Shown here in pieces: positions 34,901 to 42,070 of a stretch of 64,000 bases of DNA. Below the pieces are notes generated by a model, which had not been told where the DNA came from, did no database searches, and saw only the letters and a list, made by a program, of their open reading frames with translations. Each line of letters starts with the position of its first letter. The stretch's first letter is position 1. Made by a program: the position numbers and the translations under genes. The DNA is from [Leptolyngbya] sp. JSC-1 (GTDB taxonomy: Bacteria > Cyanobacteriota > Cyanobacteriia > Elainellales > Elainellaceae), in the NCBI GenBank assembly GCA_000733415.1, contig KL662191.1, positions 448,415 to 512,414 of the forward strand. The letters are read 5' to 3'.

Positions 34901-37259
34901 TCAGTTCAGCGTCCGGGATGGATCAGCCACCAGCAATTTGGCCTCGCGCTCGATTCAGGTGGTTCCAGTTAACTCGGCTCCAGTCGTGACGGTCTCTAGT
35001 GGCAATCTGTCCTATCGGGAAAACGCAGGTCAGCAGGTGATCGATCCGCAAATTCGGGTGGTCGATGCCGATAGCCAAACCCTGACAGGTGCGACCGTGA
35101 AGCTGCAAGGCTACCGGGCCGGACAGGACCGCCTCAGTGCCGCGAAGCAAGCGGGCATTACGAGTAGTTTCAATGCGGCTACTGGCGTTTTGACCCTCAA
35201 CGGCACAGCTTCGGTGGCAGCCTATCAGTCAGTATTGCGTTCCGTTACCTACAGCAACAGCAGCAATAATCCCAATTTGGGACTGCGCACGGTTCAGTTC
35301 AGCGTCAAAGACAATAGCACCACCAGCAATTTGGCCGCCCGTTCGATTCAAATCCTTCCTGTCAATGACGCGCCTGTCCTGCAACCATCGGTTCAGCAAC
35401 TTACCTTCACCAGAGGTTCAATTTTGATCGATCCAAAACTGAACCTGAACGATGTAGATAGTTCAGTTTTATCCGGTGCGACCGTGCGCATCCGGGACTA
35501 CATTGCCGGAGAAGATAACCTGCTGTTCAAGGACCAGAACGGCATCACAGGTAGTTTCGACCCGGTAGCGGGTGTGCTGCGCCTGTCCGGTTCAGCACCA
35601 GTCGTCTCTTATCGTTCGGCACTGCGGTCGATTCGGTTTGCCAATAACCGACCCATTCCCACGGGAACACCTCGCACGCTGGAGTTTCAGGCCACGGACG
35701 GCGTATCTAACAGCAATCCAGGCCGAGTTCAGATTCAATTTGCTCCCACGGGCAATGTTCCGACGATTGACTTGAACGGCACAGCGGTTGGGGTGGACTA
35801 TGGCAGTACGTTTGTGATTGGCGGTCCGCCTGTAAATATTGTGGCAACGGATGCCCGCTTCACCAGTCAGAACTACCCGGTCCTGACCTCGGCTGAGGTG
35901 ACGCTTGCCAATCCGCTGGATGGCATCAATGAAAAACTCTCGGCAGTGACGGCGGGAACCAATATTGTCGCCAGCTATGATGCTAACCGTAGCGTTTTGA
36001 CTCTAGGCGGACGCGGCTCACTAGGAGACTATTTGCAGGTTCTGCGCACGGTGAAATACGAAAACACCGACCCTGCAATCGACACCACCACCCGCACTAT
36101 CCTATTCCAACTCCGCAACGGCAACAGCATCAGCGAACCGGCCCAAACCCGCGTCCAGATCAGTTCGATCAAGCTCAGCAATGGCACCCTTGGTCCCGAT
36201 GGCTCGTTGTTTACTACTCCGGCCACGGACTTAATCGATGCCTTCGCCAGCGACGATTCGGTGGTTTCAATTCTGGCGAACTTGCAGCAAAACGACTCGA
36301 TTAAGGGCGGCTTAGGACGCGATACCTTCACCCTGCTCGACGGTAGCGGCATAGCCATCATCGATGTTGACAACCCGGTAAATCAAGTCGGCGGCATCCT
36401 GACGGGCAATACCGTGATCAACGGCTTCGAGGTGTTCCGCCTCACGGGGTTTGCGGGTACGGCCACCCTGATGGGCAGCGATTTGCAAGATGATAGTTTG
36501 TCCGGCGGTGTCGGCAATGATGTCATCTTTGGCAAAGCTGGTAATGATGTGCTGGGCGGCAATGCGGGCAACGATCGTCTGGACGGTGGTCCTGGTGACG
36601 ATCAGCTAGAGGGCGGCCTCGGTGATGACCTGTACATTGTGGACAGTCCCAATGATTTTGTGATCGAGCGGCTTAACGAGGGATATGACACGGTAGAGTC
36701 CGGAGTAAGTTTGACGCTTGGCAATCACCTGGAGGCACTGACGCTAACGGGTACGGCTACAGTTGGTATTGGCAATGACCTGGATAACCAACTGACTGGC
36801 AACAGTTTAGGCAATCGACTCAGTGGTGAGGCGGGTAACGATCGGCTGGTCGGGGGTGATGGCAAGGATGTACTGATCGGGGGCGATGGCAACGATCGGA
36901 TGATTGGTGAGCAAGGGCGAGACCGGATGATAGGCGGCAGAGGCAAAGACACCTTTGTGCTGACCAAAGCACGCCGCAGCAGTCGCGAAACGATCCGTGA
37001 TTTCCGTTCGGTGGATGACACGATCGAGATTGTTCGCAGTGGTTTCAGTGACTCGCTCAAGTTGGGCCGGGTCCGCGCCAGCCAGTTCCGCCTGGGTACT
37101 GGAGCTGAGGACAGCAGCGATCGATTTATCTATAACCGCAGGAGCGGCATGTTGTTCTTTGACGCGGACGGTGTCGGCGGTGTTGGCCAAGTCCAGATTG
37201 CTCGCCTTACTAACAAAGCCATCCTCAACCGCACAGATTTGATTGTGGTCGATCTCTAG
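28953..37259 (+). CDS. giant RTX adhesin-like protein: propeller repeats, 13 cadherin-like repeats, RTX C-terminus
   Basis: 2768 residues, no signal peptide and no cysteine seen by eye, as expected for a type I secretion substrate. Residues 1 to about 425 hold seven repeats of 50-65 residues (core AMDANGNFVVxW...GIYARRY), perhaps one seven-bladed propeller. From about 425 to 1745 there are 13 cadherin-like repeats of about 100 residues, each with an [IV]xENxPxxxxVG start, DPD, FTY, PDFExKxSYSIRVR and F-[TV]-[IV] end. About 1745-2265 hold four 130-residue beta repeats (LSYxENSG...ATV...GVLTLxG...YxxALRxVxY) and a weaker fifth. RTX nonapeptides (GGxGNDxL) occupy about 2510-2700, and an export-signal-like tail follows. 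Role: calcium-stabilised surface adhesion or matrix, inferred. Confidence 0.88.
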   Translation: MPFTAGNEFRVNQITDLEQTTSSTNIFENAERPMQTIGMDANGNIVVVWSSLGQDLPTPDEADFWGVYARRYDVVTGQWSNEFLVNRDTPAEGDQRSGSQLAPAVAMDDEGDFVIAWSSNSFYQDDVSGYGIYAQRYDKSGNPLGSQFQINTTTNSDQFDTAIATDADGDFVVTWTSRNQDSPGSRGIYARRYSKTGTPLTGEIQVNTYTTNDQIHSSVAMDANGNFVVVWASDGQDGDSWGIFAQRFNADGTKNGAEFRVNTITTNFQRYPSVSMDATGNFVVTWTNNSGASNGGEDIYARRYNSSGAAQGAEFLVNQTTAGTQRFSQVKMLKTGGFIITWTGEDSGGTGIFARRYGANGQPLSGADGNQFRVNATQTGLQNFAAVAADSSGNFAVAWTSDHGGSEDVYIRPYSVTPLPNNPPTNITLSNSAIDENVADNSLVGTFASVDPDGDTSFSYELIGGTGSADNNAFTIVGNELRIKNSPDFETKSSYSIRVKTTDPGGLSFEKPVTITIRNLNEAPTGISIDSNTVNENVPVNTLVGRLSTTDPDANNTFSYRLVSGVGSTDNTLFEISGNELRIKAVPNFEVKPTYSIRIQSSDQNGLTVQRQFTINVRDLNEAPTNISISKNNINENVPVNSVVGTFSTTDPDANDTFTYELVTGQGGVDNNAFTIVGNELRIKNSPDFETKPSYSIRVRSRDKGGLATEKIFTININDLNDPPTNAAPTNLNLTPANINENVDPNALVGTLSTVDPNPGNTFTYTLVAGAGDTDNNTFTISGNQLRIKISPNFEQKSTYSIRVRTTDQGGLNFERALTININDLNEAPTDILLNPDTVDENVPAGSLVGNLTTLDPDRNETFTYQLVAGPGSADNGAFTLTADGKLSIKASPDFELKSSYAIRVRVTDKGGATLERQFVVNVKDLPDIDGTPTNLTLSNSEIVENSPANSVIGTLITTDDSNGPFTYTLDTSFGDGDKFTVNNDRLILKPVPDFETKPQYTIRVRTTDPDGRSLTKLLTVTVKDINEAPTNLTLSASTIDENKPADSVVGTFTPTDPDANETFTYSLVAGPGSADNSAFRIVGRELRLINAPNFETKPSYLIRVQVKDKGGLVFEKPFTINVRDVGERPTDIRLSATSIQENNPADAIVGRFSTVDPDPNETFTYELVTGTGSSDNAAFRMVNNELRLRNPANFETKPSYSIRVRTTDKDKLTFEKTFIISVTDVNERPIDLTLSSTIIDENKPANSVVGKFTTIDSDKNDSFTYQLVAGQGSADNSAFTIVNGELILRNRPDFETKPSYSIRVRTTDSKGLSLEKVFTIRVRDLNDDPGTNPPQDILLSNNRINENIPANSVVGNFSTIDPDQNETFTYTLVNGTGSADNNAFTIVNNQLRIRNIPDFETKPSYSIRVRTTDKGNLPFEKVFTINVNDLPELPGTNPPRDLLLSNSQIDENIPANSLVGRFSTVDPDIGDSFTYELVSGQGSTDNNAFALVNNELRLKGVPNFEAKPSYSIRVRTRDKGNLTLEKVFTITVRDLPETPGTSVPQDIRLSNNRINENVPVNSLVGNFSTVDPDTGDSFTYTLVTGTGDTDNSAFTIVNNELRLKASPDFETKPSYSIRVRTTDRGNLSFEKVFTINVIDLPENPGDTAPTDLLLSANTINENAPVDTVIGKLSTVDPDRGDRFTYALVPGFGDNSAFRIVGDELRITTSPDFETKPSYSIRVVTTDSGGRTFVKTLTINVINQNDAPIVTPSAGSLSYRENSGKVAVDPGVSLTDIDSPNLEGATVRILGYIPGQDSLELVAQNGITANFDAASGVLTLSGSAPLASYQQALRSVTYLNNSQNPTPAPRTIEFTARDGLATSRSATRTIQIVPVDTAPTVTSSGGRLSYLENSGDVRVDANLTVSDVDSLNLTSATVKIIGYVRNQDRLSVNAPAGIFSNFDVNTGTLTLTGEASIASYQAALRAVSYLNTSSNPNTALRTVQFSVRDGSATSNLASRSIQVVPVNSAPVVTVSSGNLSYRENAGQQVIDPQIRVVDADSQTLTGATVKLQGYRAGQDRLSAAKQAGITSSFNAATGVLTLNGTASVAAYQSVLRSVTYSNSSNNPNLGLRTVQFSVKDNSTTSNLAARSIQILPVNDAPVLQPSVQQLTFTRGSILIDPKLNLNDVDSSVLSGATVRIRDYIAGEDNLLFKDQNGITGSFDPVAGVLRLSGSAPVVSYRSALRSIRFANNRPIPTGTPRTLEFQATDGVSNSNPGRVQIQFAPTGNVPTIDLNGTAVGVDYGSTFVIGGPPVNIVATDARFTSQNYPVLTSAEVTLANPLDGINEKLSAVTAGTNIVASYDANRSVLTLGGRGSLGDYLQVLRTVKYENTDPAIDTTTRTILFQLRNGNSISEPAQTRVQISSIKLSNGTLGPDGSLFTTPATDLIDAFASDDSVVSILANLQQNDSIKGGLGRDTFTLLDGSGIAIIDVDNPVNQVGGILTGNTVINGFEVFRLTGFAGTATLMGSDLQDDSLSGGVGNDVIFGKAGNDVLGGNAGNDRLDGGPGDDQLEGGLGDDLYIVDSPNDFVIERLNEGYDTVESGVSLTLGNHLEALTLTGTATVGIGNDLDNQLTGNSLGNRLSGEAGNDRLVGGDGKDVLIGGDGNDRMIGEQGRDRMIGGRGKDTFVLTKARRSSRETIRDFRSVDDTIEIVRSGFSDSLKLGRVRASQFRLGTGAEDSSDRFIYNRRSGMLFFDADGVGGVGQVQIARLTNKAILNRTDLIVVDL

Positions 37260-37267
37260 TTCTGATT

Positions 37268-38173
37268 TTAATTTTGACCATTCTGAGCAGATCGCAGCAC
37301 CAGCACCGACTTCACCGGACGCCGCACTGGATTGCCTTTAGCATCGAGCTTGCCGTGCACGGTGGTTCCCTCATAGAACAAAGCCGAGGAACTGCCTCCA
37401 TCTAAATTCAGGGCAGCAGTAACTCCCAGGCTTTTGAGGAATTCGGCCATCTCCGACAACGACAGGCCCGATGGGTTAACGCCTGGTTTCTGCGCCGCCA
37501 TCACCCAGAGTATATCTCCGTCTGGAGTCAAACCAACTGCGGTTCTGGCGTTTGGTTGGCGGCTGCCCAGTGCATCTCGGATTACAGTACCTGTGGCATC
37601 AGTTGCAGTGAAGCCTTCCAACTCAGAGGTTAACTCAGGCAATAACTGAGGACCGGCCCCCAAGGCATCGAGCAGTTCACAGTCCGTCGGGATCGGATCG
37701 CGATGCAAGGCAATCGCATAGCGCAAGTTCTGGATACACCGATAGCGCCGCAACTCACTGCGGTTGAGAATCTGATCCATGTAAGGAATCAAATCAGGAT
37801 TGTTGACCAATCGCTCGTTTTGCCTCGGATCGGCCACCTGTTGTCCCTGAATCGTGACATAGGAGGTCGATTTCTGGTTCTGCGGATCAAAGAAACCACC
37901 GTTGAGCACAGCAATCGCATCGTACTGTTGAGCAAAGGTTGCTAGATCGGCGATTTCTAGAGCCACGGCAGGTACAACCTGATAGGCACTGGCCGGAATC
38001 CGCAGAACATGCACTTCACTGGTTGGCAATGAGGTTACTGTATAGTGCAATTCAGCAGAGCGGGAAGCTGTCGGACTGGAGGCCATCAATGGCGATGAGG
38101 ATAACTGCACCGCACAGCCTGCCAAACCAACTACGCCAGCACTGATTAGACCTAACAATACTGTTTTACTCAT
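37268..38173 (-). CDS. phosphodiester glycosidase (NAGPA/DUF2233) family lipoprotein
   Basis: The N-terminus is a lipoprotein signal: MSKTVLLGLISAGVVGLAGC, with the lipobox cysteine at residue 20. The mature part has the NAGPA-domain motifs AIAVLNGGFFDP near residue 91, ARTAVGLTPDGDILWVM, and ALNLDGGSSSALFYEG near the C-terminus, where the conserved Asp and Gly residues form the active site. Family enzymes remove N-acetylglucosamine or other sugars linked by phosphodiester bonds, so a wall or exopolysaccharide substrate is plausible. It is convergent with the giant RTX gene, 8 bp between stops. Confidence 0.87.
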   Translation of the reverse strand: MSKTVLLGLISAGVVGLAGCAVQLSSSPLMASSPTASRSAELHYTVTSLPTSEVHVLRIPASAYQVVPAVALEIADLATFAQQYDAIAVLNGGFFDPQNQKSTSYVTIQGQQVADPRQNERLVNNPDLIPYMDQILNRSELRRYRCIQNLRYAIALHRDPIPTDCELLDALGAGPQLLPELTSELEGFTATDATGTVIRDALGSRQPNARTAVGLTPDGDILWVMAAQKPGVNPSGLSLSEMAEFLKSLGVTAALNLDGGSSSALFYEGTTVHGKLDAKGNPVRRPVKSVLVLRSAQNGQN

Positions 38174-38418
38174 GAAATTTGGGAACGGCAGAAATATCGT
38201 CTGAATGCTAGGTCATCGTAGCCAGCCAGGATTTCTTTGATCGTCATACCAGCATCCAAAACCTCAAAGGTATAGCCATCGCCACGACAGATAGGACAGC
38301 AATATCTCTGTCTCTCTCTTCTGGCAAACACTATAAATTCTAATCCAGCCGGAGGTTGGCAATTGCAACGGTAGCGATTTCAACGAGATTGGATGATTTC
38401 ACGATTTGCCCTGCTAAT

Positions 38419-40986
38419 CTAGGGGATTTGGCCAAGACAATTGCGAGAGGGCCAGGTTGCATCAGGCGTCGCTGTTGCTACATCTGCCACCAGCATAACT
38501 TTGCCATCTTTATCTCTGACCCAGCCTTGTGCTTCAATCACCGGTAGATCAACGGCGGTTGCAGTGGCTCTAGAAATAGCAGGCTCTCGGTTCATTGCTG
38601 AGCCACTACTTTGGGGCGCAATCGCCCAATCGGTAATTACAGCCTCACTGCCGCGCAAATCGGTTGGGTTTGGAGGTAAGCCACCGCGTCCAGTCACCAC
38701 AAACTCGCCTAATCGGTTGGCAACCGGACCTCCGGCTCGACAGCCCTGAGCGATCAGTTGGGACGCATCCACCAGTGTGCTGGGTAGCTCGATAATTCCC
38801 CTGGTCGGATCAACCGTAGGAGTACTGATGCTGATTTCACCGTCTACGCCTGTCTCGGAGGTGGCGGTGATGTCGCTCTGGTCGGTGCGCTGATCGCGTG
38901 CAGTGACGCCAAGAATCCCTTGCGCGTTGATGTTGATATTGCCGCCATTATCTCTGCTAGCATCTGCGTCAATGTCGCTATTTTCAGCCGGAGCATTCAA
39001 AATAAAATTCGCGTTGATATTAATATTGCCACCATCACCACGGCCACTTCTCAATCCGGCTGTGGTGGAAATTTCGCTGCCGCGCCGCAGCACCAGCAAA
39101 TCTACGTCATCTAACTCTATTCTGGCTCGACTACCTGACTCGGTTTGCGCCCTCAGGCGTCCCTGATTGTCTAGCAGCACGCGATTTGCTCCGATGCGAA
39201 TGCTGCCAGCGCCAGGGGATTCAGGGTTAAGACTGCTGACCGTAATCAACCCCTGATCGCGAACAGTGAGATTGGGCGTGCTGAGCCGTAAGTTGCCACC
39301 GCTGCCAGTTGCACGTCGAGATTGGGGCGTACTAAATTCCCGGACGCCACCCGAAGTGGCCGCAATTCTGGCCGGGAATCCACCTTGTTCCGAAACTCCA
39401 CTGACTTCAATCGCTTCGCTGGCTCGCACATCGATGTTACCTGCTCGGCCCGATCCATAGGTTGTGGCTTGCAAAATTGCCCCATCCCGAATCCGCAACC
39501 GCTGAGTTTGGATCCGAAGTGTACCGCCATTGCCGCTAGAGCCAATATCCGTACCGACAAACAAACCGCCTGATATTGGAAGCCCTTCGTCTAAAAGTGG
39601 ACGACCATTAGCATCGAGCGGGGTACCAATTAATTCGATTGTGTTAGCTCGAATTGTCAGATTGCCTGCATTACCTGAAGCAAATGTAGCTACACTAATT
39701 TGTCCGCCTGAGCGAACTTGGAGACGTTCGGTAGAAAGGTTTAGACTTCCCGATGGCCCGGAACCACGAGAATTTGCAAAAATCAAGCTTAGCGGGAAAT
39801 CCAAAATTGTAGGGGACAAGGAAATGTCTGCAACTGTAATTGATTCAGCTGCATTGACTGTGACATCACCACCTCGTCCACTGCTATAGGTAATCGACCC
39901 GATCTGACCTCCTGTTTGAACAGTAAGACGGCTGGTTGTAAGGTCTATGTTTCCTGCTCGTCCAGAGTCGAAATTAGATGTGCTCAGCAGACTATTCTGC
40001 TCGATGACGATTGAATCAGTTGCTGTTAACGACAATGCTCCACCTACTTGATTGGGAGCGGTAGAAGCAGAGAAAGCAAAAGAATCACGCAGTTTGATTT
40101 GTCTAGCTTGTATATGAATTGCTCCTCCACTTGCTCCGCTTGTATTCACCTGAAGCACATCGAATAGCCGTACATCACCAAACGGATCGATTGACTGATA
40201 TCCCAAATCCCAACCTTGCGGAATCGGTGTGAGTGAAACTTGTCCTACGCCTGCCACACTGCCGATTTCAATCCGTCCCCCGTTTGTCCTGATACTGCTG
40301 CGTCCTGTTAGTGTTACATCACCTCCAACCAGCGCAAGCGTTTGATCAGGATCGACAATTAAGCCTGCAATCGGAAAACCAAAAGAGTCTTCGAGGGGAT
40401 TACCCGCTGCATCGGTCTGGGGAGCAATTGAACGATTCACAATTCCACCAGGATTAGGGCCAAACTGCAAGCCCACCGGAACACTCACAGTTAGCAGCGG
40501 ATTCGTTTGGGGACGGACGGCGCTAAATTGAGTGCCATCAGCAAAATTGATGCTGTCGGCAGTTGTGGCGATAAACGATCCACCGACTTGCAGCGAGGCA
40601 TTTTTACCGAAAATAATCCCGTTGGGATTCAGCAAAAACAAATTGGCTGGACTAATGCGATTGTTGGGCTGGAGGACTTCGACTAATCCATTAATCCGGG
40701 AAAGATTTCGGCCCGTGACGCGAGTAAAAATATTCGTAATCGACGCATCAATTCCTTGAAACGACGCCGCTTCATCAGGCGCAACTGAAAATTCTCGAAA
40801 GCTATGAAATAGGTTGCTACCGCGCCGTGTGCCTTCAGTAATCACAGTGCGGTTACCAGAGCGAGTGACTCTAGAAGGCTGGGATAGGGTCGAGTCTGGA
40901 ACAATTTCCGCGACTGTTGGACTGACCCACCCAGCCCCAATCATGACACTTCCAACCAAGCCACCCAACAGGGAAAATTGTTTCAT
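38419..40986 (-). CDS. filamentous haemagglutinin-type TpsA exoprotein
   Basis: After a signal peptide (LLGGLVGSVMIGAGWVSPTVAE) comes the TPS secretion domain: NLFHSFREFSV, IFTRVTG, SRINGLVEV, NLFLLNPNGIIFG, GGSFIATTA. The rest is right-handed beta-helix with strand repeats like GSGGNLRLSTPNLTVRDQGLITVSS and GNININA. The end contains CRAGG and a Pro/Asp tail typical of cyanobacterial members, many of which sit near CHAT-domain or TpsB genes. At 855 residues it is a small TpsA. No TpsB transporter is within the window. It probably decorates the surface or mediates aggregation. Confidence 0.88.
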   Translation of the reverse strand: MKQFSLLGGLVGSVMIGAGWVSPTVAEIVPDSTLSQPSRVTRSGNRTVITEGTRRGSNLFHSFREFSVAPDEAASFQGIDASITNIFTRVTGRNLSRINGLVEVLQPNNRISPANLFLLNPNGIIFGKNASLQVGGSFIATTADSINFADGTQFSAVRPQTNPLLTVSVPVGLQFGPNPGGIVNRSIAPQTDAAGNPLEDSFGFPIAGLIVDPDQTLALVGGDVTLTGRSSIRTNGGRIEIGSVAGVGQVSLTPIPQGWDLGYQSIDPFGDVRLFDVLQVNTSGASGGAIHIQARQIKLRDSFAFSASTAPNQVGGALSLTATDSIVIEQNSLLSTSNFDSGRAGNIDLTTSRLTVQTGGQIGSITYSSGRGGDVTVNAAESITVADISLSPTILDFPLSLIFANSRGSGPSGSLNLSTERLQVRSGGQISVATFASGNAGNLTIRANTIELIGTPLDANGRPLLDEGLPISGGLFVGTDIGSSGNGGTLRIQTQRLRIRDGAILQATTYGSGRAGNIDVRASEAIEVSGVSEQGGFPARIAATSGGVREFSTPQSRRATGSGGNLRLSTPNLTVRDQGLITVSSLNPESPGAGSIRIGANRVLLDNQGRLRAQTESGSRARIELDDVDLLVLRRGSEISTTAGLRSGRGDGGNININANFILNAPAENSDIDADASRDNGGNININAQGILGVTARDQRTDQSDITATSETGVDGEISISTPTVDPTRGIIELPSTLVDASQLIAQGCRAGGPVANRLGEFVVTGRGGLPPNPTDLRGSEAVITDWAIAPQSSGSAMNREPAISRATATAVDLPVIEAQGWVRDKDGKVMLVADVATATPDATWPSRNCLGQIP

Positions 40987-41055
40987 GGCGCTACGAGAAC
41001 AAGCAATCTAGCTCAATTCTCTGATCAGAAGGTCGCATTCAACCGGCGAGGTTAA

Positions 41056-41175
41056 TTAGCCTTTATTGGCAGGACCACTTCCCGGCGGCTTCGGCTTGGG
41101 TGGTTTTGGTCCAGATTGTGGTCTACCCGTACCCGGCTTGGGTTTCTTTGGTCTGTTATTTCTGGCAGATGACAT
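41056..41175 (-). CDS. 39-residue Pro/Lys/Gly-rich basic peptide (tentative)
   Basis: An ATG frame preceded by AAAGGGATCGGGT encodes MSSARNNRPKKPKPGTGRPQ and a further PKPPKPKPPGSGPANKG end. Composition is extremely basic and proline-rich, unlike a random frame. It lies between the divergent xthA gene and the TpsA gene. Function is unknown; it might bind nucleic acid or membrane. It could also be a chance frame. Confidence 0.4.
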   Translation of the reverse strand: MSSARNNRPKKPKPGTGRPQSGPKPPKPKPPGSGPANKG

Positions 41176-41217
41176 ACCCGATCCCTTTGATGGTAAGGTT
41201 AACTATCTCTAGTAAGG

Positions 41218-41240
41218 CTGATACAGTGGGGCTGTGTCAG
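41218..41240. promoter_or_regulatory. 9-bp stem-loop in the xthA leader
   Basis: CTGATACAG pairs with CTGTGTCAG (one G-T pair) around TGGGG, about 38 bp upstream of the xthA ATG. No T run follows, so it is not a terminator; it might stabilise the leader or bind a regulator. Confidence 0.35.
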
Positions 41241-41277
41241 TACCCGCGTGGGTTATTTTTTGCGGCAAGGGAAACGC

Positions 41278-42066
41278 ATGAACGTTGCAACCTGGAATGT
41301 CAATTCAATTCGGACGCGCTTAGACCATTTGATTCGTTGGTTGGAGAGCAATCCGGTCGATGTGCTGTGTTTGCAGGAAACCAAAGTCACCGATGCAGAA
41401 TTTCCCACAGCGGCAATCGAAGCCCTTGGCTATCAAGTGTACATCTCTGGGCAAAAATCCTACAACGGGGTGGCCCTGCTCAGCCGTGCTCCGATAGAAA
41501 CCGTGACTGCGGGATTTGCACCATTGTTAGGCGACACGGTAGCCGATCTCGACGAGCAAAAGCGGGTAATTAGCGGTGTGGTGTCGGGGGTATATGTTCT
41601 TAACCTATATGTGCCCAATGGCTCCGAAGTTGGCAGCGACAAGTACCAGTACAAACTGCGCTGGCTGGCAACCCTGCGAGATTACCTGAAAACACTGCTC
41701 TTGCGACAGCCCCACATCCTCGTTTGCGGCGATTTCAATATCGCGCCCGAAGACCGAGACATTCACGACCCAACCGGACGGGAAACCAGAGTCATGGCCT
41801 CCGATGCCGAACGACTGGCCTTACAGCACGCCATATTCGACCTGGGATTCGTCGATGCCTTTCGCCAGTTCAGCCAAGAATCTGAGTTCACCTGGTGGGA
41901 TTACCGGGCCGCCGCCTTTCGCCGCAACATGGGTTGGCGCATCGATCACCATTACTTATCCCCTCAGCTCAGTCCACGTGCCAAAAACTGCCTGATCGAT
42001 AAAGCACCCCGCAGTTGGGAAAAACCCAGCGACCATGTCCCAGTAATTGTGGAATTGGAGGTCTAG
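41278..42066 (+). CDS. xthA: exodeoxyribonuclease III (AP endonuclease)
   Basis: This EEP-fold nuclease cuts at abasic sites and trims 3' ends in base-excision repair. The motifs are ATWNVNSIR near the N-terminus, LCLQETK with the catalytic Glu, NLYVPNGS, CGDFNIAPEDRDI, and GWRIDHHYLSPQL with SDHVPVIVEL at the C-terminus carrying the catalytic His. I chose ATG 41278 because MNVATWNVNS is the family start; the frame opens 30 bp earlier at a GTG. It is convergent with uvrB, with 4 bp between stops, putting two repair genes side by side. Confidence 0.95.
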   Translation: MNVATWNVNSIRTRLDHLIRWLESNPVDVLCLQETKVTDAEFPTAAIEALGYQVYISGQKSYNGVALLSRAPIETVTAGFAPLLGDTVADLDEQKRVISGVVSGVYVLNLYVPNGSEVGSDKYQYKLRWLATLRDYLKTLLLRQPHILVCGDFNIAPEDRDIHDPTGRETRVMASDAERLALQHAIFDLGFVDAFRQFSQESEFTWWDYRAAAFRRNMGWRIDHHYLSPQLSPRAKNCLIDKAPRSWEKPSDHVPVIVELEV

Positions 42067-42070
42067 TTCA

